Below are positions 16,172 to 28,876 of a stretch of 64,000 nt of DNA, one piece after another. Position 1 is the stretch's first letter; every line of letters begins with the position of its first letter. The DNA is taken from contig NZ_JAIWOU010000001.1 of NCBI RefSeq assembly GCF_021295395.1, forward strand, positions 561,001 through 625,000, given 5' to 3'. This DNA comes from Komagataeibacter sp. FNDCR2 (GTDB taxonomy: Bacteria; Pseudomonadota; Alphaproteobacteria; Acetobacterales; Acetobacteraceae). The position numbers were made by a program, and so were the translations under genes. The notes beneath the pieces were generated by a model. The model was not told where the DNA came from. It worked only from the letters and a program-made list of their open reading frames with translations, and did no database searches.

Positions 16172-16861
16172 ATGCGCTTCATCGCTTCACTGGCAGTCAT
16201 GACCGGACTGCTTGCCGCGCCGCTGGGCGCACAGGCGGCATCGCTGCATACGGATTGGGAAAAGTTCAAGGCCGTCCGTGCGTTCAATCACCTTTCATCC
16301 GACGGTCAGCGCACGATGGCCGATATCCTGAACGCCAAACAGGTGCTGGACGCGGGCCAGACCGACGCCGCCATTCCCGCGCTGTACGACGCGGGCAAGC
16401 GCCTGAGTGCCGCGGGCAAGGCGAACGGGCAGTTCATCGCGGCGGAAAGCAGCCTGCAACCCGCCCCGCAGCACCCGGTGGCCCCCACGCATGTCGCATC
16501 CTCCACGCCGGTCACATGGATCCCGGTGGGTGGTGAGGTGATCGGCAGCGAAACACTGGCGCCGGAAAAGAAGGCCGCCATCGCCACCGCCAATACGCAG
16601 CTCAAATCCGGCAACATCCCGCAGGCGGCCCAGACCATGCAGGTCGTGGGCGCGGATGCGGTGTTCATTCTGGCCCTCGCCCCGCTGGAACAGACGCAGG
16701 GCGCGATCAACCGCGCCACGGTCTTTACCGAGGCACGCAACCCCAAAGAAGCCTCGGCGGCACTGCAACAGGCCCTTGATGGCATCGTGTTCGTATCGGA
16801 CGATTTTGTCGCGACCATGCCTCCCGCGCCGGGCGCGAAACAGCCCGCTGCCAAAAAATAG
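16172..16861 (+). CDS. YfdX family protein, secreted
   Basis: This 229-residue protein has a signal peptide (MRFIASLAVMTGLLAAPLGA, cut near AQAAS). It then follows the YfdX pattern: a helical SSDGQRTMADILNAKQVLDA segment near residue 42, TPVTWIPVGGEVIGSETL near residue 112, and a second helical half with QLKSGNIPQAAQTMQV. YfdX proteins are linked to acid and antibiotic tolerance in enterobacteria (EvgA regulon). Acid tolerance would suit an acetic acid bacterium, but that is inference. Confidence 0.75.
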   Translation: MRFIASLAVMTGLLAAPLGAQAASLHTDWEKFKAVRAFNHLSSDGQRTMADILNAKQVLDAGQTDAAIPALYDAGKRLSAAGKANGQFIAAESSLQPAPQHPVAPTHVASSTPVTWIPVGGEVIGSETLAPEKKAAIATANTQLKSGNIPQAAQTMQVVGADAVFILALAPLEQTQGAINRATVFTEARNPKEASAALQQALDGIVFVSDDFVATMPPAPGAKQPAAKK

Positions 16862-17019
16862 ACCTGATCCGGACGGCGGCGGCGCGCGGGGCGATGACGG
16901 CGGCACCCCCCGCGCGCCGTGCCGGGACATGAAGGGGCCGTAATTCCGGTATCGTTTCATTCCCGGTACGATGGTGTATAATGCAGCCTTAACTTCGTGA
17001 ACAGAAAGGCTTTCGCATC

Positions 17020-18057
17020 ATGACGTCCGCCTCCGATACGTTTCTGGAAGCACTGCCCAAAGCCGAACTTCACGTCCATCTGGAAGGCACGCTCGAACCC
17101 GCGCTGAAAATCATTCTGGCGCGCCGCAACGGCCACCCGCTCCAGAACATGACGGAAGACGAAATCCGCGCGGGCTACCAGTTCCACGACCTGCCATCAT
17201 TTCTGGCGCTGTATTATGAGGGCGTGGACCTGCTCCAGACAGAGCAGGACTTCCATGACCTGTGTTACGCCTACCTGAAGAAAGTGGCCGCGCAGAACGT
17301 TCTCTATACCGAGATGTTCTTTGATCCCCAGCTTCACACCCGCCGGGGCATCGCGTTTGAAACGGTCATAAACGGCATCACCCGCGCGCGAAAGGCGGCG
17401 GAGGGGGAATTCGGCATCCGGTCGCAGCTTGTCATGTGCTTCATCCGTGAAATGAGTGCTGAATCGGCCGAGGAAACCTTTACGCAGGCGCTGCCCCATC
17501 TGTCGGAAATTGTCGGCGTCGGCCTTGATTCGGATGAGAAGGGCAACCCGCCCGCCAAGTTCGCCAACGTATTCCGCCGCGCGCGCGAAGCCGGGCTGCA
17601 CGTGACCATGCATTGCGACATCGACCAGGAAAACACGCATGAGCATATCCGGCAGGCGCTTGAGGATCTGGGCAGCGAGCGGCTTGACCATGGGCTGAAC
17701 ATCCTTGAAAAACCCGAACTCATGGCGCAGGCGCGCGCGCGGCACATTCCGTTTACGGTCTGCCCGTTCCCGAACATGGTGATCCGCCCCGGCAGTAATG
17801 AAAAGGACATCCGTGCCCTGCTCGATGCCGGGATGACCATCACCATCAATTCCGACGATCCGGGCTACATGCACAGCGTCTATATGACCGAGGCGCTGAA
17901 ACTGGCGCGCGATGGCGCGGACCTGACGGCGCAGGAAGTTGTCACCCTCAGCCGCAATGCCTTCAATGCCGCATGGATCGGGGAGGAAGAACGCAGGACC
18001 TACCTCTCACGCCTTGACGATTTCGTCCGGCAGGAAGGTCTGGAGACCGTTTCATAA
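17020..18057 (+). CDS. Adenine deaminase (adenosine-deaminase family)
   Basis: This 345-residue amidohydrolase converts adenine to hypoxanthine in purine salvage. The zinc ligands are in LHVHLEGTLEP (residues 18-28), HVTMHCDIDQE (near 205) and the Asp pair in TINSDDPGYM (near 282). The catalytic Glu is in the HCDIDQENTHEHI region. The GLDSDEKGNPPAKF and NSDDPGYM segments resemble the Aah1/adenine-specific branch rather than adenosine deaminase proper, so adenine is the more likely substrate. AAAGG lies upstream of ATG 17020. A hairpin terminator follows. Confidence 0.85.
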   Translation: MTSASDTFLEALPKAELHVHLEGTLEPALKIILARRNGHPLQNMTEDEIRAGYQFHDLPSFLALYYEGVDLLQTEQDFHDLCYAYLKKVAAQNVLYTEMFFDPQLHTRRGIAFETVINGITRARKAAEGEFGIRSQLVMCFIREMSAESAEETFTQALPHLSEIVGVGLDSDEKGNPPAKFANVFRRAREAGLHVTMHCDIDQENTHEHIRQALEDLGSERLDHGLNILEKPELMAQARARHIPFTVCPFPNMVIRPGSNEKDIRALLDAGMTITINSDDPGYMHSVYMTEALKLARDGADLTAQEVVTLSRNAFNAAWIGEEERRTYLSRLDDFVRQEGLETVS

Positions 18058-18070
18058 TAAAAGTCTGGGG

Positions 18071-18094
18071 GCCGCCTTTGTTTCAAAAGGCGGC
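18071..18094 (+). terminator. Hairpin after the adenine deaminase gene
   Basis: GCCGCCTTT (18071-18079) pairs perfectly with AAAGGCGGC (18086-18094) around a 6-base loop, 14 bases after the stop codon. It is followed by GTTTCC rather than a long T run, so termination may be partial. It is part of the repeated element at 18071-18116. Confidence 0.55.
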
Positions 18095-18116
18095 GTTTCC
18101 AGAAACTTCGTTATGA
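18071..18116. repeat. Intergenic hairpin element, copy 2
   Basis: A 9-bp hairpin is followed by GTTTCCAGAAACTTCGTTATGAT. Copy 1 at 9951-9994 has a weaker hairpin followed by TTTACCAAAAACTTCCTGAT. The shared order (stem, CCA-AAACTTC, then TGAT/ATGAT) suggests one dispersed family, but two copies are thin evidence. Confidence 0.35.
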
Positions 18117-18306
18117 TCTGCATGATGTCGAAAGCAGGCCGGTTCCGCATTGCGGAAATCTTTTCGCTCCGGCGCAACCGTGCCGCGTCACGCGCGTAGT
18201 GCCAGTATGGGCGTATGCCGTCCCCAGGCGCGGTTAACCCGTCATACTGAAGTAAAAAACAGCCTGCCACGCGCCATAAGGTCAAATAACGAAAAGAATA
18301 TAGCCC

Positions 18307-20820
18307 ATGGCCATTCCGGCAGGTCCAGACCCCACGGCGGATGAACAGGCCCTGATGGATCTGGCGCTTGACCTGCACTGGACATGGAACCACGCCACGG
18401 ACCGGCTCTGGCGCCAGCTTGCCCCCGATACTTGGGACCACACCCGCAATGCCTGGAGCGTATTGCAGAACACACCGCGCAGCCACATGCGCAGGCTGCT
18501 GGAAACCCCGGCCTTTCACGACCTGCTTGCGGATCTGACGCGCGCGCACGCCGCCAGCCGGAAACGACCGGTATGGTTTGACCAGGCCAATACGCTCACG
18601 CCGCCGCCCTGCATTGCCTATTTCAGCATGGAATACATGCTGGACGAGGCCCTGCCCATCTATTCCGGCGGTCTGGGCAATGTCGCGGGCGACCAGTTGA
18701 AGGCGGCAAGCGATCTGGGCGTGCCGGTGGTGGCGGTCGGGCTGCTTTACGCGCAGGGTTATTTTCGCCAGACACTCTCCCCCACGGGGCAGCAGGTGGC
18801 GCTATATCCCATCAACGACCCCGCCCAGCTTCCCCTGCGCCCGGTGCATGACAGCAATGGCGACCGCCTGCGCCTGCCGTTCCAGATCTCGACGGGGCGG
18901 ATCTGGCTGCGCGCGTGGCAGGCCACGGTGGGGCGCACGACGCTCTACCTGCTGGACACGAACGACCCCGACAACCCTGCCGACATACGCTGCATCACAA
19001 CCCAGCTTTACGGGGGCGACGCCGAACTGCGGCTGCGCCAAGAGCTGGTTCTGGGCATTGGCGGGTGGCGGCTGCTGCGCGTGCTGAACCTCAGGCCCGA
19101 TGTCTGCCACCTTAACGAAGGGCACGCCGCCTTCGCCGCGCTGGAACGCGCGCGCGGGTTGATGGAGGATCTGGGCATCCCCTTCATGCAGGCGCTGGCC
19201 ATCGCGCGCGCGGGCACGGTCTTCACCACCCATACCGCCGTGCCCGCCGGGTTCGACCGCTTCACGCCGCTGATGGTCACCAGCCATCTGTCCTTCTACG
19301 CCGCCAATGACCTGGGGGTGGATATTGCCGACGTGCTTGCGCTGGGTCGTGGCAATGCGGCGCGGCAGGACACGGAGACCCCGTTCAACATGGCCTTCCT
19401 GGCCATGCGGGTCAGCAGCGCGGTCAATGGCGTGAGCCGCCTGCACGGGCAGGTCAGCCGCGAACTGTTCAACCCGCTGTTTCCCCGCTGGCCACGGGTG
19501 CAGGTGCCTGTCGGCCATGTCACCAATGGCGTGCATATGCCCACATGGGATTCCGCGGCCGCCGATGCGATGTGGACCACCGCCACGGGCAAGGACCGCT
19601 GGCGCGGGGCGGTCGATACGGTGGAGCGTGACCTCCATGCCCTTTCCAGCCACGACCTGTGGCGCTGCCGCTGCCTGTCGCGCGCGGCGCTGGTCGGTTT
19701 CATCACCACCAGCCACAAGGCGCATGCGTGCTTTCATGGGGAACGGCGCGCGCAGTGCCTGCCGCCACCGGGTTTTGACCCCGGTGTGCTGACCATCGGC
19801 TTCGCACGGCGGTTCGCCACCTACAAGCGGCCCGACCTGCTCCTGCACGATCCCGACCGGCTGGCCCGCCTGCTATGTTGCAGGGAACGTCCGGTGCAAC
19901 TGGTGATCGCGGGCAAGGCCCACCCGCAGGACATGGCGGGGCAGGCGCTGATCATGCGGTGGATCACCTTCCTCCAGCGCCCGGACGTGCGCGGGCGGGT
20001 CACCTTCATGATGGATTATGACATGTCCATCGCCCGCCAGATGGTCGAAGGCGTGGATCTGTGGATCAACACCCCCCTGCGCCCATGGGAAGCCTGCGGC
20101 ACCAGCGGCATGAAGGTGCTGGTGAACGGGGGGCTCAACGTATCGGAACGCGATGGCTGGTGGGCGGAAGCCTGCGCGCCCGATGTAGGCTGGGCCATTG
20201 GCGATGAGACCGCCACCACAACCGGCCCCCAGCGCGACGCACAGGATGCCGAAAGCCTGTACGCCACGCTGGAACATGAGATCATACCCCTGTTCTACCA
20301 GCGCGACAGTGACGGCATACCCCAGAAATGGGTGGGCATGATGCGCGAAAGCATGGCCCGCCTGACCCCGCGTTTTTCCGCCAGCCGGACGGTGCGCGAC
20401 TATACGCAGGGCTACTACCTGCCCCTGGCGCGGGCCTATCGCGCGCGGCTGGCCGATAACGGGGCGAAGGCGGCGGCGATCGTCCAGTGGCAGCAGGCGC
20501 TGGCCACCGGCTGGCAGGCCCTGCGCTTTGGCCAGATGCAGGTCGCACAGGTAGGTGAGCGGTGGCGGATCACGATTGGCCTGCATCTCGGCCCGCTTGC
20601 GCCCGACATGGTGCAGGTACAGCTTTACGCCGACCAGCCCGACGGGCCACCCGCCGTCATACCCATGGTCGCCGGCGCCACGGCGGAACCGGGGGAGCAG
20701 ACCTACAGCGTGGAAATCCAGACCACCCGCCCGCTTTCCGATTACACGCCGCGTGTCATCCCCTTCCACCCCGACGCCGCCATCCCGCTGGAGGCCGCCC
20801 ATATATTGTGGCTGAAATAG
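18307..20820 (+). CDS. glgP: Alpha-glucan phosphorylase (GT35)
   Basis: This 837-residue phosphorylase releases glucose-1-phosphate from glycogen or maltodextrin. It is the type with an N-terminal DUF3417-like segment (LALDLHWTWNHATDRLW, residues 17-33), then YFSMEYMLDEALPIYSGGLG (~103) and GFARRFATYKRPDLLL (~498). The PLP-binding segment is EACGTSGMKVLVNGGLN (~595-612), whose Lys carries the cofactor. The C-terminal ~90 residues form the usual beta-rich tail. It is first in the storage-glucan cluster. A 225-base gap to glgA suggests a separate promoter there. Confidence 0.93.
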   Translation: MAIPAGPDPTADEQALMDLALDLHWTWNHATDRLWRQLAPDTWDHTRNAWSVLQNTPRSHMRRLLETPAFHDLLADLTRAHAASRKRPVWFDQANTLTPPPCIAYFSMEYMLDEALPIYSGGLGNVAGDQLKAASDLGVPVVAVGLLYAQGYFRQTLSPTGQQVALYPINDPAQLPLRPVHDSNGDRLRLPFQISTGRIWLRAWQATVGRTTLYLLDTNDPDNPADIRCITTQLYGGDAELRLRQELVLGIGGWRLLRVLNLRPDVCHLNEGHAAFAALERARGLMEDLGIPFMQALAIARAGTVFTTHTAVPAGFDRFTPLMVTSHLSFYAANDLGVDIADVLALGRGNAARQDTETPFNMAFLAMRVSSAVNGVSRLHGQVSRELFNPLFPRWPRVQVPVGHVTNGVHMPTWDSAAADAMWTTATGKDRWRGAVDTVERDLHALSSHDLWRCRCLSRAALVGFITTSHKAHACFHGERRAQCLPPPGFDPGVLTIGFARRFATYKRPDLLLHDPDRLARLLCCRERPVQLVIAGKAHPQDMAGQALIMRWITFLQRPDVRGRVTFMMDYDMSIARQMVEGVDLWINTPLRPWEACGTSGMKVLVNGGLNVSERDGWWAEACAPDVGWAIGDETATTTGPQRDAQDAESLYATLEHEIIPLFYQRDSDGIPQKWVGMMRESMARLTPRFSASRTVRDYTQGYYLPLARAYRARLADNGAKAAAIVQWQQALATGWQALRFGQMQVAQVGERWRITIGLHLGPLAPDMVQVQLYADQPDGPPAVIPMVAGATAEPGEQTYSVEIQTTRPLSDYTPRVIPFHPDAAIPLEAAHILWLK

Positions 20821-20972
20821 TTCGCCGCTTCCGGGAAATAATAATTTTCTGTAATTATTTGTTTACGCCCCTACACGCCGGACGCTTTTATTTCAATATC
20901 ACTTCCAGTGGCAACATTATGAAGTAATGGCGATACGCAGCCAGATCACATAACCGTGTTTGTGAGACCATG

Positions 20973-20993
20973 CGGTTAATGGCCCGTTAACCG
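20973..20993. promoter_or_regulatory. Small inverted repeat upstream of glgA
   Basis: CGGTTAA (20973-20979) and TTAACCG (20987-20993) flank a 7-base spacer in the glgP-glgA gap, 53 bases before the glgA start. It could be an operator or a hairpin. No regulator is identified. Confidence 0.35.
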
Positions 20994-21045
20994 TATCAGA
21001 ACCAGAAAATATGACCGGGTTTTCCCAAACCAAGGAAACAGGCCG

Positions 21046-22674
21046 ATGGCCAGTGCGGTGACCCCATTTCTTACACCAGTCCGGCTGCTTTCCGTCACGT
21101 CGGAGATGTTTCCCTTCGTCAAGACGGGGGGGCTGGGCGATGTCGCCGGTTCCCTGCCACTGGCGCTGGCCCATTATGGGGTGGACGTCACGACCCTGCT
21201 GCCCGGCTACCCCGCCGTGATGGCGGCGGCGCGGGAGCGGCGCGTGGTGGCGACGCTGCCCGACCTGCTGGGCTATCCCGCGCTGCTGTGGTCCAGCCAT
21301 GTGGCGGGGCTGGACCTGCTGATTCTGGATGTGCCGGACCTGTACGACCGCCCCGGCAACCCCTATCTGTGCCCCGAGGGACGGGACTGGCCCGATAACG
21401 GCGTGCGCTTTGCCGCCCTGTCGCGCATGGCGGCCGACATCGCGCAGGGGCGGCTGGCGTGCTACCGGCCCGACCTGGTGCAGGCGCATGACTGGCAGGC
21501 GGGGCTTACGGCGGCCTACCTCTATCACGACCGCAGGGCGGGTAGGCAGGATGCGCCCCACACGCCGGTTATCCAGACCATCCACAACCTGGCCTTCCAG
21601 GGGCGGTTTCCCGCCACCTGCCTTGCGGAATTCGGCCTACCGCCCGAATCCTTTTCGGTGGAGGGATGCGAATGCTATGGCGCGATCAGCTTCCTCAAGG
21701 CAGGACTGTACCATGCCGACCGCATCACCACCGTCTCGGCCACCTACGCGCAGGAAATCCAGACCCCCGAAGGCGGCATGGGGCTGGACGGCCTGCTGCG
21801 CCAGCGCAGTGACCGGCTGGAAGGCATCCTGAACGGCATCAGCACCGATATATGGAACCCCGCCAGCGACCCGGCCGTGCATTTTCCCTACATGGTGGGT
21901 GACACCATAGGCCGCGCACCCAACAAGCGCGCGCTCCAGGCGGAATTCGCCATGGCGCCGGACCCGGATGCCTTCGTGATCGGTATCGTCGCCCGCCTGA
22001 CGGAACAAAAGGGCATGGACCTGCTGCCCGCCATCATGGACCGCCTGCTGGCGGGCAACACGCAGGTCATCGTGGTGGGGGAGGGCGACCGGGGGATTGA
22101 ACGCAGCCTCGCGGCCCTGCACCGGCGCTATCCCGGTCGCTTCGCGTGCCATATCGGCTATAGCGAGGCGCTGGGCCACCGCGTGCCCTCGGCGGTGGAT
22201 GCGCTGCTCATCCCCTCACGCTTCGAGCCATGCGGGCTGACCCAGCTTGGCGCGCTCCACTACGGCGCGGTGCCGGTGGCGTCGCGCGTGGGCGGGCTGG
22301 CCGACACCATCGTGGACGCCAACCCCGCCGCCATCGCCAACCGGGTGGCCACGGGGTTCCTGTTCTCCCCGGTGGGGGAGGAAACGCTACTGACCGCCGT
22401 GAACCGCGCGCGCACGCTCTACCGGCGCAACCGCCCGGCATGGCGGCAGCTTCAGGGCAACGGCGCCGCGTGCGACGTATCGTGGAACGAGAACGCCGCC
22501 CAGTACGTCACCCTGTTCGCGGACATGCTGGGTCTGGATCCGTACGCCCCGGCATCGAACGTGATCAGCCTGCCATCCGAGCGGCAGGGCCGCCGCAGCC
22601 TGCGTGAGGGACGCAGGCGCCGGATCGCACGCAGGCCGCCGCGCCTGTCATGGCCACGGGCCGCACCGCATTAG
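21046..22674 (+). CDS. glgA: Glycogen synthase (GT5)
   Basis: This 542-residue synthase extends alpha-1,4-glucan from ADP-glucose. The substrate-binding KTGGLGDVAGSLP motif is at residues 26-38. The C-terminal Rossmann half has GIVARLTEQKGMDLL (~310) and the acceptor Glu region SRFEPCGLTQLGALHYGAVP (~390). The last ~40 residues are an Arg-rich tail beyond the normal end of the enzyme (LREGRRRRIARRPPRL), unlike typical GlgA. It lies 63 bases before glgB on the same strand. No ADP-glucose pyrophosphorylase gene is nearby. Confidence 0.93.
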   Translation: MASAVTPFLTPVRLLSVTSEMFPFVKTGGLGDVAGSLPLALAHYGVDVTTLLPGYPAVMAAARERRVVATLPDLLGYPALLWSSHVAGLDLLILDVPDLYDRPGNPYLCPEGRDWPDNGVRFAALSRMAADIAQGRLACYRPDLVQAHDWQAGLTAAYLYHDRRAGRQDAPHTPVIQTIHNLAFQGRFPATCLAEFGLPPESFSVEGCECYGAISFLKAGLYHADRITTVSATYAQEIQTPEGGMGLDGLLRQRSDRLEGILNGISTDIWNPASDPAVHFPYMVGDTIGRAPNKRALQAEFAMAPDPDAFVIGIVARLTEQKGMDLLPAIMDRLLAGNTQVIVVGEGDRGIERSLAALHRRYPGRFACHIGYSEALGHRVPSAVDALLIPSRFEPCGLTQLGALHYGAVPVASRVGGLADTIVDANPAAIANRVATGFLFSPVGEETLLTAVNRARTLYRRNRPAWRQLQGNGAACDVSWNENAAQYVTLFADMLGLDPYAPASNVISLPSERQGRRSLREGRRRRIARRPPRLSWPRAAPH

Positions 22675-22737
22675 GCGCGCCGCATCCGGGCGTCATTCAT
22701 CCCGTCAGCACATAAACCGAGCAATAAAGGCCCAGGC

Positions 22738-24956
22738 ATGAGGATCAGGCAGGATGAAGCCCATTACTTTCTTCCCGAAGGTGTCGACGACCTCGTGCAC
22801 GGGCGCTGCGCGGATCCGTTTTCCATCCTTGGCCGGCATAACATGGGCAAGGTCGATGTCATCCGCGTCCTGTATCATGACGCGGCGGGCGTGCGTCTGG
22901 TGGTCGAGCGCCCGCGCGGCAAGCCGGTGGAACGCCCCATGCGCCGCATGGGCGAGACCGGGCTGCATATCGGCACCATCCCCGCGGGCGCGCGCTACCA
23001 CCTGAAGATCGCATGGGCCGACGCGGTGGAGGAAACGGCGGATCCCTATTCCTTCGGCCTGCTGCTGGGCGATATGGATCTGTACCTGTTTTCGGAGGGG
23101 CGGCACCACCAGCTTGACCGCGTGATGGGGGCCCAGCCCGTGGTGATCGAGGGGACGCCGGGCGTGCGTTTTGCCGTATGGGCGCCCAATGCGCGGCGGG
23201 TCTCGGTAATCGGTGATTTCAATTTCTGGGATGGCAGGCGCCACCCGATGCGCCTGCGCCACGCGGCGGGGATATGGGAACTGTTCATTCCGGGGCTGGG
23301 GCCGGGGGAACGCTACAAATTCGAGATCATGGCGCGCGACGGCCATATCCTGCCGCAACGCGCCGATCCCTTCGCCCGGTCTGCCGAACGCCCACCGGCC
23401 ACCGCCTCGGTCATCGCATCGGCGGAGCCGTTCAACTGGCACGATGGCGCATGGATGGACACGCGCGCGGGGCGGCAGGCCCCCGAGGCCCCGATTTCCA
23501 TATACGAAATTCACGTTCCCTCATGGCGTCGGCCCGGCGGGGATCCCAATCGTGTCGTATCGTGGCATGAACTGGCGCGCGACCTGATCCCGTATGTGCG
23601 TGACGCGGGTTTTACGCATGTCGAACTCATGCCGGTCATGGAATATCCGTTTGGCGGCTCATGGGGCTACCAGCCGCTGGGCCTGTTCGCGCCTTCGGCG
23701 CGGCATGGGGCGCCGGCGGATTTCGCGGCCTTTGTCGATGCCTGCCACCAGGCCGGGATCGGGGTGATACTGGACTGGGTGCCCGCGCATTTTCCCAACG
23801 ACGCGCATGGGCTGATCTGTTTCGACGGCTGCGCGCTGTATGAACACCAAGACCCGCGTGAGGGCGTGCACAGGGACTGGAACACCCATATCTACAATTT
23901 CGGCCGCCATGAGGTGCGTGGCTTCCTGATCGCCAGCGCGCTCATGTGGCTTGAGCGTTTCCATATCGACGGCCTGCGGGTCGATGCCGTGGCCTCCATG
24001 CTGTACCGCGATTACAGCCGCAGGGAAGGGGAATGGATACCCAACATCCACGGTGGCCGCGAAAACCTTGAGGCCGTGGACTTCCTGCGCCAGCTTAACG
24101 AGACCATCCATACCCTCGTGCCCGGCGCCATGACGGTGGCGGAGGAATCAACCGCCTGGCCCGGCGTGACACAGGGTGTGGCGCAGGGCGGGCTTGGTTT
24201 TTCCTATAAATGGAACATGGGGTGGATGCATGACAGCCTGCACTTCATCGCGCGCGACCCGCTGTGGCGCAGCTTCCACCTGTCTGAAATCCTGTTCGGG
24301 CTGTATTACGGCTTCAGCGAGAAATTCATTCTGTGCCTGTCGCATGACGAGGTGACGCATGGCAAGGGGTCGCTGCTGGCGCGCATGCCGGGCGATGACT
24401 GGCAGCGCCACGCCAACATGCGGGTGTTCTTCGCCCTCATGTGGGCGCATCCGGGCAAGAAGCTGATCTTCATGGGCAATGAACTGGCGCAGGAGCATGA
24501 GTGGTCCCACTCGGGCGAAATCGCGTGGCATACCCTGTCCGACCCGTTCAAGGCGGGCATGCACCAGCTTGTATCCGACCTCAACCGCCTCTATCGCGCG
24601 GTGCCCGCGCTCCATGCGCGCGACTGCGACCCCGAAGGGTTTGCATGGATCATCGGCGATGACACCGTCAACACCGTCCTGTCCTGGCTGCGCCTTGCGC
24701 CGGGCCATGCGCCGGTTCTTGTCGTACTCAACCTGACCCCCGTCATCCGCCGTGACTACCGCGTGGGGGTGCCCGTGGGCGGCCAGTGGCGCGAATGCCT
24801 CAATTCCGACGCCACGGCCTATGGCGGCAGCGGGGTGGGCAATGGCGGCCATGTCATGGCCACGAACGAGGCCGCCCACGGCCACCCGTGCTCATGCGCG
24901 CTGACCCTGCCGCCCCTTGCCGCCCTGTACCTCCAGCCCGTGCGGGAGGGGAGCTA

Positions 24957-24957
<1 letters not shown>
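22738..24957 (+). CDS. glgB: 1,4-alpha-glucan branching enzyme (GH13)
   Basis: This 739-residue enzyme makes alpha-1,6 branches in glycogen. It has two N-terminal beta-sandwich (CBM48-like) parts, the second around VRFAVWAPNARRVSVIGDFN (~140). The GH13 barrel follows, with DWVPAHFPNDAHGL (~343), nucleophile Asp in DGLRVDAVASMLYRDY (~410), acid/base Glu in VAEESTAWPGV (~468) and SHDEVTHGKGSLL (~535). Length is that of standard two-N-domain GlgB. Its stop TAA shares a base with the ATG of glgX. Confidence 0.95.
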
Positions 24958-27079
<2,122 letters not shown>

Positions 27080-27083
<4 letters not shown>

Positions 27084-28876
27084 GCCACCATGCCTACCGC
27101 GCACGGCACGCGGGTGCCATGCTGCTGGACAGCGCGCATACGCGCTTCCGGCTATGGGCCCCGTCCTGCGCCACCGTGATGGTGGAGGCCGAAGGCCACG
27201 CCCCGGCCCCCATGGCCCGGCAGGAGGCGGGATGGTTCGAATGCGTGCTGCCCTGCGGGGCGGGCACGCGCTACCGCTACCGCGTCGCCCCCGACCTCGC
27301 GGTGCCGGACCCCGCATCATGCCATCAGCCCGATGACGTGCATGGCCCCAGCGAAGTCGTCGATCCCGCCAGCTATGAATGGAAACATGACGCATGGCGG
27401 GGCCGCCCGTGGCATGAAAGCGTCATATACGAAGTGCATGTGGGCCTTATGGGCGGGTACAAAGGGGTGGCGCGGGATCTGCCCCGCATCGCGGCCAGCG
27501 GCGTCACGGCCATTGAACTCATGCCGCTTTCGGAAATACCGGGCGGGCGCAACTGGGGCTATGACGGGGTGCTGCCCTATGCCCCGGAATCAGCCCATGG
27601 GTCGCCCGATGCGCTCAAGGCGCTGATCGACCAGGCGCACGGCCTTGGGCTCATGGTGTTTCTGGACGTGGTGTACAACCATTTCGGCCCGGACGGGAAT
27701 TACCTGTCGGCCTATGCCGCCCCTTTCTTCCGCGCCGACCGGCACACCCCATGGGGGGCGGCGATTGATTTCCGGCAGGCGGCGGTCGAGACCTTTTTCG
27801 TGGACAATGCGCTGTACTGGCTCATGGAGTTCCGCTTCGACGGATTGCGGCTCGATGCCGTGCAGGCGATTACCGAACGCGCATGGCTCCAGCGCCTGCC
27901 CGCGCGCATCCATGCGCATATCGAAAGCGGGCGACATGTCCACCTGATCCTGGAAAACGAGAATAACGACGCCGGCCTGCTGCGCGCGGGCTACAGCGCC
28001 CAGTGGAATGACGATGCCCATAACGCCCTGCACGTACTGCTGACCGGGGAGGGGGAAGGCTATTACGCCAACTTCACCCCCGATCCCACCGGCGCGCTGG
28101 CCCGCGTGCTGGCGGAAGGTTTCGCCTTTCAGGGCGAGGTCTCGCCCGTCACGCACACACCGCGCGGCAGCCCCAGTGCCGACCTGCCCCCCGAGCGGTT
28201 CATCATCTTCCTGCAAAACCATGACCAGATCGGCAACCGCGCGCTGGGGGAGCGCCTGACCACGCTTGCCCCGCCACAGGCATTGCGCGCGGCGTACGGG
28301 CTTGTGCTGCTGTGCCCACAGATTCCGCTCCTGTTCATGGGGGAGGACTGGGGATCACGCCAGCCCTTCCTGTTCTTCACCAGCCATACGCCGGAGCTGG
28401 GCCGTATCGTGCGGGAGGGGCGGCGCAGGGAATTCGCCGCCTTTTCCCATTTCGCATCCGAGACGGCGCGCCACGCCATTCCCGACCCCAACGCGCCTGA
28501 AACCTTCGCCGCCTCCCGCCCCGGCGCGGGGGAGGCCGATGAGCCGGAACACCGGGCATGGCAGGCGATGATCCGTGACCTGCTGGCGATCCGCCACACC
28601 GAAATCACGCCCCGCATCCCCGGTGCGCGGGCAATGGGCGCGCGGGTTATCGGTGACGGGGCCGTGGTGGCGCAATGGCGCATGGGAGATGGCGCGGTGC
28701 TGCGCATCGCGCTCAATCTGGGCGACCAGCACGCCAGCCTGCCCGATGCGACGGACGAACGCTGGGCGAAGGGGCGCTGCCTGTACGCAATGCCGCCCCA
28801 CGGCGCGGACCCGGTCCATACCGTCATGCCCCCCCGCTCGGTCATGGCCTGCCTGCTTGAGGCGCGATATGAATAA
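27080..28876 (+). CDS. treZ: Malto-oligosyltrehalose trehalohydrolase
   Basis: This 598-residue GH13 enzyme releases trehalose from the end of a maltooligosyl-trehalose made by TreY. Features are an N-terminal CBM48 (FRLWAPSCATVMVEAEG), YEVHVGLMGGYKGVARDLPR (~117), nucleophile Asp in DGLRLDAVQAI (~256), acid/base Glu in LILENENNDAGLL (~292), and FLQNHDQIGNRALGERL (~378). It starts inside the glgX stop (ATGA). Its 3' end overlaps malQ by eight bases. With treY three kilobases downstream it forms the TreYZ route from glucan to trehalose. Confidence 0.94.
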
